NCBI RefSeq assembly: GCF_018687715.1
Contig: NC_056752.1
Location: forward strand, 47,583,837-47,647,836
Length of the DNA: 64,000 nucleotides
Direction: 5' to 3'
DNA from: Carya illinoinensis
Lineage: Eukaryota > Streptophyta > Magnoliopsida > Fagales > Juglandaceae
Shown one piece after another: positions 11,229 through 33,800 of the stretch. Both the position numbers and the translations under genes were made by a program. Each line of letters opens with the position of its first letter. The stretch's first letter is position 1. The notes beneath the pieces were generated by a model, which saw only the letters and a list, made by a program, of their open reading frames with translations, was not told the origin of the DNA and did no database searches.

Positions 11229-13395
11229 TCAGCACACTTGACTGTTGATGGAAACAGATGGAACTGCTTCTTGGCTATCTCCAATGGCATTCAAATAAGG
11301 TGGCTTGGCTGCCCCGTAATAAAAGAATGCCATGATTTTTGACAACTCATCTGCAGTTCGAATTGCTGAAGAACCGACGTATAAAGAGTTAAAATCGTAT
11401 GGTTGGTAAGCACACAGGAAATTCAAGGTAATAATTTAATTCCAGGAATTACCTTTCTCGCGGTATAAAATCTTCCCTGCTTTAGTGAAAATAATCTCGG
11501 GGAAAACTGACACTTCTAAAGCAGAGACCAACTCAACCTCTACAACAGCATCAACTGCGACACACTGATATAATAATGGAAATATCAGAAAACAATCGTC
11601 TTTCTGTTGGGATCAAGTTGACAGCAGGAATTTGGTGGCTTTACTCACTCTCGGTGAAGGTAGCCTGCAATTCCATATGATGTGCACGGCCTTTTCCAGT
11701 TCCTCACGTATTTTTTCATTTTCCTTAGGTCTGCGTAGAACAAAGGATTTTTGGCAACAAAATATACTTTGTTTATCAGAACTAGTATAAGTCGCAAGAA
11801 TGCTGTTACATAAATACAGTTTTAGATGTTATTTCGATACAATTCGAAAAAAAGAACAAAGAAGAAGGACAATAACCTATCCTGATCATCAGAGAATTCA
11901 ATATCGTCTGTGTTCAGCATTTTGTTTATCATCCCAATATCAAACGTTGTTTAACACTCTAACCATTAACCTTAAGCTCCATATAGATAAAGCCAGTAGG
12001 AAGTATGACCATGCGCAAAGGACAGTTACAGGGAGACAAGGATCCAAGCAGTTAAAAAGTGCAACCAGCAGTAGAAAGTTTCATACAAATCCATAAAACT
12101 TATGGAATGCAGGGAATGTATGTTCTTTGGAATTTCTCCTCTTGTTTGTACTTCTTGAGTTCTACAGAGTAGCTACGACGGAGCTGAAAAACAGAGAGTA
12201 AAATGATGGGAAGGACAGCACTACAGACTTTCTCCCCTTGCAGTGCATTTTTAGTAATTCATTGTTTATTTTTTGTTAAACATATTTTACAAAATTTTCA
12301 GGGACATCATTTTCACTGTGGAAAAACAGGACTGCTCAAGGTGTGAGTGATATGATTACTCATGAGGATTAAAATAATCTGATGATAACGAGGTTAAGAA
12401 AGCAAGTAAAATTGAACAACATATAGGGTGCTGAAACTTTTATGCCAATCAATAAGCGAGGTACAAAACACTATAATTGAATGCGGGTGAGGTAATATAG
12501 AATGAAAGAAGCACAATTATAACGGAAAAACTATAAAAAACTAACCTTTTATAGCGATTATGTACAAGAATGATTAATGGGCTGATGTCCTTAAACACGG
12601 CTTCTTCCCATTCTAGAGTGGTCATGTCTTTGATAGGACGGATATAATTATCATCTTGCCAGACAATTTCATCGTCGCTATCTTGGTTATCATCATTGTC
12701 TTTCTTGTTGTTCTTGATGGTAATCTTGTCAAAGAACTGACCCAAGCTGAATCCCCACCCATCAGCATCTTCAGGCCAATCAGGATCATCCTCCTCCACA
12801 ACAAGGGGATAGTCAGCCAAAAGCTTTTGCATCTTCGTCCTCCTTTCTGCAGCATCTACCTCGTCAACATCAGGGTTCTTATCAATCACTTCTCGGATTT
12901 TCCTCCTCCATTCACGTCTCTCTCCAGCATCCATAAGATAAGGATCATTTACCTTCTTTGAAGGAGGGTCACCCTCCTCATCACTATCACTAGATGCTTC
13001 CCGCTCATTCCTTCCATAGTTAGACTTGAGTTTCCCTACACTTCTGAACGCTGGTAATATACTTGTTTTCATTGTACGACCCTGTGTTTGGACACAATCG
13101 ATTCATATAACAAGATACGCTGAGAAAGTTTCAAATATACTGTAAAGTTTTTATTTATCAAAAAAAATATACTGTAAAGTTTAGATTCTAAAGGTGACTT
13201 AAAACACACCAGCATTGGAAACTTTCGTGAGTTCGATGAGAGACTAAAACCCTCCATTTTTGAGGAAGAGACATTACGGTTGCATCGTTTGTGATGACTT
13301 ACACCGGTAGCTGAATTGGGACTTCTGAACTTGTTTTCTTTAAAAGGAGAGAACAGATACGATAATGGTAACCTTATCGTATGTTGTAGTGCCAT
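11229..13395 (-). CDS. MRL7L: MRL7L/NCP-type plastid thioredoxin-like fold protein, 5 exons, 350 aa
   Basis: Exons on the minus strand: 13395-13210, 13081-12546, 11730-11649, 11564-11453, 11365-11229; together 1053 nt, in frame throughout with GT-AG borders. The exon 1 donor (CTG|GTGTGT) is the least certain. The ATG at 13395 was chosen because the longer frame starts at TTG. Exon 1 encodes a Ser/Arg-rich plastid transit peptide. Exon 2 has an acidic stretch (SDSDEEGD, VVEEDDPDWPEDADGWGF) and leads into the thioredoxin-like domain (PLIILVHNRYKRPKENE, then WNCRLPSPRCVAVDA, FPEIIFTKAGKILYRE, and RTADELSKIMAFFYYG). It lacks a classical WCGPC site. The Arabidopsis homologue At2g31840 (MRL7L, also called NCP) supports assembly and activity of the plastid-encoded RNA polymerase in phytochrome-dependent greening. 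Length equals the family length as I recall it. Confidence 0.9.
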
Positions 13396-15976
13396 TTCTA
13401 CACACAACTGATTAGAAATGCAGAACCAAAATCCATATCAGCAATAAATTTTTTATTTTTATTTTTAAAAAGTACGAAAAATCTTGAAAGAACAGAAGCT
13501 TGGGAATCCCTTTCATGTTGGCATAAAAGCAAACAATTGGGAAGCAGTCTTCAACTTCCCTACCAAGCAAGCACGGAAACAAAACACGTGTACACAAAAA
13601 CATAGGAAAGTTGTTTGACAACTGACCTGGGTACTTTTACTTTGCCGAATATGAAGCTAAAGATATGGTTATGTAATTTATGTTAATGGTGGGTGAAGCC
13701 TTGAAGGGTGTGGCTTCCTCTATTTGCCAGGTAAAACTTAAAAGAACACCTCGAGCGAAAAGCCTAAAACCCAGAAAGTACAGGGCAAGGGGGTTATGGA
13801 CCCTTTGGTGTCTCCAACGATTGGCGCTCTCTTATCATCGGATCAACACGTGGATTGGGACCACGTATCGTCACCACGTATGTATGTTCGAAAAATGGAG
13901 TGATTACCTTTAAAAAAAACCATTAACACAATATAATATTCCCCAAGACTTTAGATAAGTGCTACTAATACAAAAAAATTATATAAAAATAATTATAAAA
14001 TAACGTAATTTTATATGATATGTTATATTTAATACACATCACATTAAATAATATTATTTTATAAATTTATTTTTATGTAATATCTTTATAGATAAAATAT
14101 TTCTCTTCAACTTATATTGTCTTAAAATTCTATAAGGGCAACAATAATTATTAAGAGCAACAAACAATAATTATTATAATAAGACATAATTATATGTGTC
14201 TATATTTTTTAGAAAAAGATAATTTTATTGGATCAAACAATTAAAGAAAAATACAAATCTATATTATAAGAAGAAATGCAATTAGGAGGATTCGAGCCCA
14301 TACATCTCACGTTGTTTAAATAATCATGTAATGATTGGAACAAAATGAGGTGTTAAAAATTACATATGCAGGGTTGAAATGGCAGTAGAAGAAGTAGGCC
14401 TGCATAGCAATTGAACCCGCCCATATTTTGGTCCGACCTGACCCGAACCGCAAAGAAAGTCCAACAAATGCGGATCGACCCAACCCAAAATTTACGAGTC
14501 AAGTCTAACCCGTTCTTCACTCTACTTTCGATACCTTTATTTGCAAGGTTCCAAAATCCAATCTCTTGCATTCTTTCCCACAGTCACATCCTCTTCTTCC
14601 ATCAAAATCCCTTACCCACTTTGTATTATGGCCTGGTGGTGATAGGAATCGCTGCTCTACTTCTAGCCATATACAAAATCCTCATCATCAAATGGTACAC
14701 GCACAGCCGCAACTAGAGACGACTGCCAAGACCAAGCTAGCTAGCGAAGATCTCTACAATTGAGATCTAAGAAAACCCAACTAGGTACTTGCTGTGCAAA
14801 ATTCTCCAAAACCCTAAGAATACCCAATCGAAATCATAGCTTCTCCATCTAAAAAATTCAAGCCTTGAACATTCAGAAATACACGAGAGTGGAATTTAAA
14901 AGAAAACTCAAATACACGTATAAAAGAAGGAAAATGGGGAAAAAAAAAACAGAAAAATTCTTGATCTTGCATAGAGATTTACGGTGTTTGAGATGTGTTT
15001 GTCTGCTCCCTGAGAAGTCTCTTCTCAACTTGGGAATTGCTACTGCAATTTTCAAAGATGGTATACAATAATTATGTATATAATAAATAATAAGGTTATT
15101 TAGGTTTCGGTGCCCGTATCTTTAGGTATTTCCATCTTTTTTGCCATAATGTGCTTTGGTTGCAAAATCCATGCAATTATCAGTATGTAAATCATTGTTG
15201 CGTGCAGTAGGCTATATGATTTCATTATCTTTATTTACCTGTTCGGTTTGTCAGATAATCGATTAAAATGCCAAAGACGAGAAACCCAGATGGAGGATTA
15301 AAATGCACAAAGTGAAAAACTAAACTAGTTCTTCTCGATAGCTTCACAAGCAATGGCTTGCGAGTTCAGATCTTCAATCAAGCCATTCAAATCGAAGTAA
15401 GAGAAACCAAAGCGAGAAACCAGAGATTTTTCAGATTTTGAGTCGGGTTTAAATTTCTTCCGACATTAATCAGATTGGAGGGTTGTTGAAACCAACGTGT
15501 ACCTAATCCAATTTTAACGGGTACCCGCGGGTTGTGTGGCCCAGCGGGTATTTTGCACAGACCTAAGTAGAACCACGTACCTGTTAATTGTTTCAATTAG
15601 TAAAATATTTATAGTTTATGTTAGACATTTGGGGATTTCAACTAGTGAAATATATGGACATCATCTAGCTCCATAGCTTAACCTAACAAAACGGGACGTC
15701 TCCAAGACTCCATCAATATCTCAGGAAGCATCTCCATTCCAATCTATCTCATGAAGTATTCACATTCCATTCTTGAGCTCAAAGGAGGCGAGAGCCCCCA
15801 TGAAAAAAATGATTGATTGGTGCTCTTCTAGTGATAAATATTTACCTAAGCTGATTTTTGGCATAATATACCTTATCTACAAAATTTCTTTTCTGTATTG
15901 ATAAAAACAAATTCCATCAAAATGCTACATAAAACAAAGTGGAGCATGCCTAGGCAATTAAAAAATCCAGCAAGTA
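13396..15976. other. Intergenic region between MRL7L and the PARG1 3' end
   Basis: Apart from the ATL-type fragment at 14590-14713, no gene is seen. 13930-14100 is an AT-rich MITE-like segment (ttataaatttatttttat core, also seen near 52400-52580). 14410-14510 carries gacc/cgacc-type repeats, and 15490-15550 a gggtaccc-type stretch of similar character. Confidence 0.45.
14590..14713 (+). pseudogene. Fragment resembling the membrane-anchor region of an ATL RING-H2 ligase
   Basis: The frame ending at 14716 reads NPLPTLYYGLVVIGIAALL then LAIYKILIIKW. This is the hydrophobic N-terminal segment typical of ATL-type E3 ligases (recalled pattern YYGLVVIG.AA....YN.I..KW). No RING-H2 Cys/His pattern follows; the frame stops at once. 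It is probably a gene relic. A chance hydrophobic frame is the alternative. Confidence 0.35.
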
Positions 15977-26545
<10,569 letters not shown>

Positions 26546-26639
26546 TCTCTCTCTCTATCTCTCTCTCTCAGAGCAGCGTTTTTACCGTTTATCTGAGCGT
26601 CTATTTAGACGGACCCCGTGCACTCTACAGGAGTTCTGT

Positions 26640-26895
26640 AAGGCTTTTTTTTTTTTTTTTTTTAAATAATAAAACATGTTTCATTCATAAATAAAAGATC
26701 CCTACATGGAAGCACAAGAAACTACATTACAACTTGGCATCTAATAAAACTCGAGATTAGATTAAATCTGGAATGCCACCATTGTTATGTATATGTCTTC
26801 CACAAAATAAGTATGTCTTGCAAGTAAATGAGCAGCTTCGTTTCCTTGTTGATCAACATGGATCACCTCATACTTCTCAAACCAAAAAAGAAAGA
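26640..26895 (-). mobile_element. Truncated LINE 3' end with RNase H C-terminus
   Basis: On the minus strand about 26890 to 26767 reads VIHVDQQGNEAAHLLARH followed by a short tail and a stop, the usual end of a plant LINE RNase H domain (GN..AH.LA). A poly-A tail follows (poly-T at 26646-26664 on the plus strand). Its 3' end differs from the ataggcatagccc-type LINEs in this window, so it is another family. It sits just upstream of the PARG1 leader. I found no clear target-site duplication. Confidence 0.6.
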
Positions 26896-27829
26896 CCTTG
26901 AAGTTCTACAATCATTACTACTGTCTAGATAAATTTCTGCAATATGAACTATAGTCTCATAATGCAGCCAAAGCTTCAATATCACAAGTTAATATACAAT
27001 TTAAGCTGCTACCCGCTATAGTGGGCGGATGGTTGCCCTCCTTGCACCCCACACAAAACACAAACCAGACATAAACACCAAAAATCCAAAATCAAGACCC
27101 TAGGCTCTTAACACCAAAAAATTAGAAATCAGAGAACAGACGGCAAAAACTGATTTTAGTCATGATAAATTACGAACTAAGTGACAAAAGGACAAAAAAA
27201 AAAAACCCAATAAAAGTTAAATTTTCAGGGGTTTTTCCCATATGAAATGAAGATATCCTAGTTCTCAATTCTCGCTAGATGCTTACTAAGTTAACTATCA
27301 ATCATTATCAAGTGGGAATTAATTCTCGTTTCGAGACCCAAAAGGACGAGCGTTGGTTGTTTAATTATGGAACCGCTGAATAGCTTTGTGGAACTCGGCA
27401 ATGCTTTTAGCTCAGACTAGCTCAAATTGCTTGTAGCCTGCAGAAGCTAGTTCTTCCCACGTCTACATGACTTTCACAAGCCATAGTGAACATGAATTCA
27501 AGAAAATCAGTCTGCTTGTTTGCAGCCTTGCAGGCATGGCATGCCGCTCAATGGCCTCAGCCAGGATTCTGTAGTACTCGAGCATGGCCCCTTGAACACT
27601 CAATTTGTGTTCGACAGAGGCTCATTAGTGAACACGCATATTTCCCTCCAATCCAAATTATCATTGCAACGAACAATCAATCATGTCGTTCTCCTAAAGT
27701 AAACAAGAAACTGACAGAAACTGACTCGGCTCAAAATTATGAATCCAAAATTGCAATCCCCATGTTACTCGACCACGATCATCTTTAGCTAAGCTAAATA
27801 CTGATACAAAGTTGCATGCAAACCCAACT
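26896..27829. other. Intergenic region between PARG1 and the reductase 3' end
   Basis: No gene recognised. The two overlapping open frames at 27486-27788 are short, differ in frame and resemble nothing I know. The part next to 27830 is the likely 3' UTR of the reductase. Confidence 0.4.
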
Positions 27830-30800
27830 TCATCGCATGTTTCCCTCCCGCAAGACGTCAATCATGTCGTAGATCCGCTTGTCGGCCTTTGACCGGACCT
27901 GCAAATACACAACATTTGCACAATCAAACAGTGAATGGCTGGACAGACTCTGGAGAAACAACAGGATTATTATTACTACAAATTCAATTAATATTCTTCT
28001 TCCGACTGATTCAACTTAAAGTTTTAATTAATTTGTAAAAAAAGATATTCAGATATTATCTTCAAATATTTTGAGAACCAATGAGATATTGCAGAAAGAA
28101 TCAAAAGAGAGCACTCTCTTTTGCCTTCTTTCCACAATATGCCAGATAAAACCACAGCAGTTATAACCGCCGTTACAGTTAGATTGCATGAGGCTGTACA
28201 TCATTCTCACAGCAGTCAGTACAACAGGGTCTACATCATTGTAAACCCTTGTTGCAGAACATTGTAACAGGAGGAAGAGAGGAATGGAAGCATTACAACC
28301 TTCTTAGCAAGGAACAACACAGCATCAATGGTACCCTCAGCATATATTGACCTACCACAAACATTATGCTGGAACTCAAAGGAAACTCTGCCAAAAAAAA
28401 TGAAAAAAAGGAGATCAAATCATTCAAAGCAGATTATCAGACACAATAAAAGTCCATAGACAAAAATAGGAGAGAGAAAATAGAGGGTATCTATTGTTAC
28501 GTTTCATCAGGTGACGTCAGATGATACATATGAAATGCATGACCAGGCAAATGCTCCTCTGGAACTCCCACCATCTCAAATTGTCGCCTGGGATCTCGTA
28601 TCATTTGTATCTGACAAAAGTATATACAAATTCAAATTTTGTTTGATGAGTAAATTGGAAGATCGGGAAAAAGAAAGAAGTGCTAGGTTCACAAAAACAT
28701 CTTACAAAAGTAAAGTTCACAAACTGATATAGCTAAATATCATCGTTGGATATACTTCACAAAAAAAGAGTGATTTATAATCTGATGTATTACAGAAAGC
28801 CACATCACTTTATAAGTTTATTTTTGCGAGATTTCTTTCTGAACCAAACATTTCTAAAAACAAAAAACTTAATGAAGATGCCAAAACTCCTGGAAAGCAT
28901 TCAGAATCTCAGACAAAAATAATTTTTCACCATAAAGTAAATGCGATCAGATACAAGTCAGAAATGACATACTCCCATTGACAACATAACTGTACCAAAT
29001 TGGAAAAACTAATCTTTGTAATCAGAATGCTTTCTACATATTTAATGAAGCAACTTAAGGCAACAACTTGATGAAATTTTAATATTGATATCTGCCTGCC
29101 AGACTCTTCTACTCCAAGGTACTAATAAAACTGGACACGCTCTAAGATTTTATACATTGTTGTCCAATCAACATAGCTGCAAAAGATCACTCTCATTTCT
29201 TTTTGACAATCTGCACCTATAAACATCCATGTATGTCAGAGAAATATTACCACAAATAGTTAAAAAGCACTTTTATCATTTATCCTACATTCCTAGGCTC
29301 CCCCATTTATATAGCCTCCAAAACGCACATAGAAGGGGAGTAAAGAAAGGGGGCAGGGGATAAAAGAAGACCACTATAATAGAGGTCCTTTTGACATCAT
29401 ATATTAGTATTGGTATTTTAAATAAGTGAAGACAAAAACTGGAGGAATATGAATATTGCCCATATGGTTCCAAAAAAGCCTTTTAACTGCTAATATGGAA
29501 TGAATGATGGCAGCTATATAAGAGACAACAGATCAAATGGATTCAAGGCAAGTTGGCTGAATTCTAACCCATTTCTCTAACTCTTTTTTTTTTCAGGTCA
29601 ATAGAAAATTAATATGTATGAGCAAAACTTCCATAAACCTAAACAAAATAGCCTAATTTTTTTTTTAATTGGAAAACAAAATAGCCTAATTTAAAATTTA
29701 TTTCTATGTTTATGTAATTTTTTCCTCAATAGGATGAGGTCTTGGGCTGGCGGCACAGCTACCAGAGATAGAAGCTTTTTTTTTATGACGAGGTATCCGA
29801 GAACTTTCACTACCCTAGATAAGGCTATAGTTCTCGACTAATCCCTGAGGTAAAAGACATCTCCGCCAGCAAATTTGTCACTTCCACTGCGATGCCTTGT
29901 TCACAAGAACCAGAGATCAGCCAGGAGCAACCCTCCTGTAGGGTCTTCTTTCGATGCCTTCCTCGCCTAGATTGGGGTCTCTGGGAAGCCTTTTAACCAC
30001 CAGAGACAGAATTGGAGTTTGATCTTTCCAATTATAGGAGAAAATGATGACAAATTATCCCCAAAATTATGAGAGACCATCACATTTGTCCAGTAAATTT
30101 CACAAGAATTATTTTGAAAAAGAAAAACTAATGCATACATAATCAAAAGAATACCATACAATTATTTTTAACGTACTTGGTCCATATCAAAAGACACGCC
30201 CAATTTCTGGAAGCAAGAAACAACAGCTTTGGCAGTTCCAGATGTGTCCACTTTGCTTGCTTGATGGGACTCCATCACCTAAAATTCGAAATCTATGCAT
30301 CAGACACTGCCAATAATACCCTTGGGCTATGCCTTCTTCTATCAATAAAATTCCTTTACTGATAGAAAAAAATAATAATACACGAGTAACTTGAAGTCTC
30401 ACACAAGGTTCAATTGTTTTAAAGACAAAACGAATTATGAGGGCAGAATTTCGAGCCTAGTTAGTTCATATAATGTTTGAAGCAATTCAGTGTAGACTCT
30501 GAACCCCAGAGAGAGAGAGAGAGAGAGAGACCTGTAGGGAGTACCCAGAGAAGGCCCCGGGAAATTCCTTTGCCATAATTTCCATGGCTGCAAGAAATGC
30601 AACAACCTGACCAAACAAATGAATTATTTTTTCTTATAAGTAAAACACTCAAGTTTTCACCAAACCAATGAATTATACAAACATGAAAGAAACAGTACCA
30701 AAGTATGGGAGTATACACAATTGAGCATTCAAATTAACAAGAAACAAAAAACTAAGAGCACGAATTCCGATCACCTGTTTACCCATTTGTGGGGAAATTA

Positions 30801-33800
30801 CTGCATAAACCTTAGAGTCTTCTACTGTCTTATAGAGCCTGCCCCTATCTCCACCAGTGGTTCCCATCACAAAGGGCACTCCAACTCTACAATAGAGCTC
30901 TGCATTATCTACATATCCACAACACAAATGGCACAAAAGATGAATATAAGCATTAGACTAGGGCATGTGCATTAATACAGTAAGTTGTACTTATGGGATA
31001 CATATTCATGATTTCTGATGACAACAGGGCAATCGTGGTTTAAGACACAGTTTTGCACAAGCATGGATTAAGCACTGTTTTTTTATTGGCACCGGGTGTC
31101 CAGGAACAACAATTAAGCACTATTATTCCGAGTAAACTTTTTAGGACTTTCTTATCAGAAATTTGAGTCAATTTTTTAGGAATACTGATAGAACATGGTT
31201 AGGACTTCGGTTTAATTATATAGCATCAACTAGGTTAACTTCCCCTACTTGATAACATATAATTGATATTCTATTGAAGGTGCACGATGACTTAAATTGC
31301 TTTGTTGTAAGATATTATACCAAGCCTCCCTTAGCCACAAACCAAAACAAAAAACAAGTGTGTGGAGTCCAAGTTATGGCCTTTTTTCAAATAGTATGTT
31401 CTAAAATAGTTACCATTTACTGTGGAAGGCACCGTATAGTCGATCACAATCAAATTGGGATGTTCATCAAATACAGATGCAAGGACATTTTCTCTGTCAG
31501 CAGGACCATGTACCAGAAAATCTTTCCCATTCACTTGCACAGTTTTTCCACACTCCTCTGCAGAGCCAAATGATATAGGAACAAGATTCAGTCCTGCAGA
31601 ATCTGCTGCTTTGATAACAGCCTTCCCCATTTTGCCTGTACAACCATTTACCTGAAATAAATGTGGTAACAAAAAAATGCCTGAAGCACACCATCTCCGA
31701 TGAGAAATAACAGCTATCTTAAATTCATAAACTGCAAAATGTTCCACTACCCTCATAAGTCATTAAGCGGTACATATAATGGCATAATTATCAGCACAAA
31801 AGATACGAAATGACAGAAATAAGATCAAACGTCATTCAATGATCTTATATGTGTTGGATACCATTGGCACCATACAGCTATGACATTATGCATATGTTGA
31901 TCCTCGTCAATACAGCTCTGTTTGCTTCCATAATAACATGCAACGACCAAAAACAAAAAAAAATCTGCCAGAAAATACTACATGTTTGGGTAGCCATATC
32001 TTTTCATGAATGACCAAACTTCAACAACAACCCATATTTCTGGAGGTATGTGAATTAGCCATTATCTTTACCCAAGCAAATTCACCTGTTACCCCCCTAG
32101 ATAGTTTTCTATGGTACCAAGTACAGAATAATCAGAACCTAAATGTGTACGTGTGCGATTAAGTCCAATCAATGCGGGTTAACTGCATCCGATCCAACCA
32201 AATGCAAGATGCCCAAAAATAAGTAATCTCCGGGCATGCTAACCTGTAGGACCTCTTTTAAGGTCTCATGTTTCAAAATAAAATCCCATATTCTTTAAAT
32301 TGGAAGATTTCCATTAATTAAAAAAATCAAGACTTGTAACAAAATTAACTCACCAGCATCACGTAAGATTAACATTGGAATAGTATATCTTTTTTTTAGT
32401 TAATAAAAACTTTTATTACCAAGAATAGGCAAACCCCAAGTACACAGGATATATACAAAGGAAATACCTATTACACACTAAAAAACAAAAAAGAAGGCTA
32501 ATACAAATTCTGAAAAATTTCATCATTCAGTACAAGAGTCTTAGCCCACAAACACAAAGTACTAAAGAAGAAATCCCTAAGTTCTCCCAAAGAAAGCTCT
32601 TTGTCTTCAAAGCATCTCCTTTCCAGCCAAAGACACCACATCAAGCACAAAGGAATCATCTTCCATAAGGCAGCAACTTGTTTTCTTCCCTCAAAACCAT
32701 ACCAACATGCAAGTAGATCCACCACTTCCTCAGGCATCACACAAACTAATGCCGTCCGACCAAAAACCTTATTCCACAAAGACCTGGCCACCTCACAGTG
32801 AAGGAAAAGGTGATTTACAGATTCACCATCTTTTCTTTTTCATTTTTTATAAGTAATAAGAAATTTATTAATGCAAGTAGATAGGCATAGCCCAAGTACA
32901 CAAGAAGTATACAAAAGGAAACACCTAAATACAAGCTATGAAACTATGAACTAGCAAAGTCTAAAAAGAAAGTTCCACCATCTTTCTTACACATGACACA
33001 CCAATCCACTATAAACATACCACGCTTTCTTAAGTTATCAGTGGTCAAAACTTTACCAAGAGAAGCTACCCAACAGAAAAATGTCACCTTAGTAGGAACC
33101 TTCACTTTCCATACGCTTTTCCAAGGGAACTCACAGCCACAGTGACAAGTTAACTCCTTATAAAAGAACTAACTGAAAATCTGTAATTCCCTGCATGATC
33201 CCACAGCAGACTGTCCTACCTTCCCTCCACCACTCTTGAATTATAAAGTCTTCCCAAAAAATCAGAAACAACATTCACTTCCCAATCATTAGCATCTCTA
33301 ACAAAATCTACATTCCACTGAATATTATTATTCGAACAAGAGAAAGAATCTGCCACAACAGCATTTTGATCCCTAGCAGTCCTATAAAGAGAGGGAAAGG
33401 CAACCTTAAGAGCTGAATCCCCACACCAAATATCATGCCAAAAAAGAATCTTCTTCCCTTGGTTAAATTTAATATGATTAGAAAACACCCCCCAGCCCTT
33501 CCAAATGAACTTCCACAAACTCACCCTATATACTCCTCTAACTTCATTAGAACACCAATCCCCCCACAAACTCCCATATTTAACATCAATAACATTTTTC
33601 CATAAGGCATATCTCTCTATATGATATCTTCAAAGCCATTTCCCAAGTAGTGCTTTATTAAACAGCCTTAAATTTCTCACCCCCAAACCACCACAAGAAA
33701 TCGGTTGACATACCTTGTTCCAATTGACCAAATGAAGCTTTTTATCCTCTCCTTTGCCTCCCTACAAGACATTCTGATAAATCCTCTTAATTCTTCTTGC

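Noticed and set aside
12110..12190. Possible extra MRL7L exon (ctgtttttcag followed by an open frame on the minus strand)
   Set aside because: Phases between exon 2 and exon 3 join correctly without it, total length matches the family, and its peptide is not found in the family as I recall it.
14276..14300. ggattcgagccc, similar to a tRNA T-loop
   Set aside because: No acceptor stem, D-arm or anticodon arm can be placed around it.
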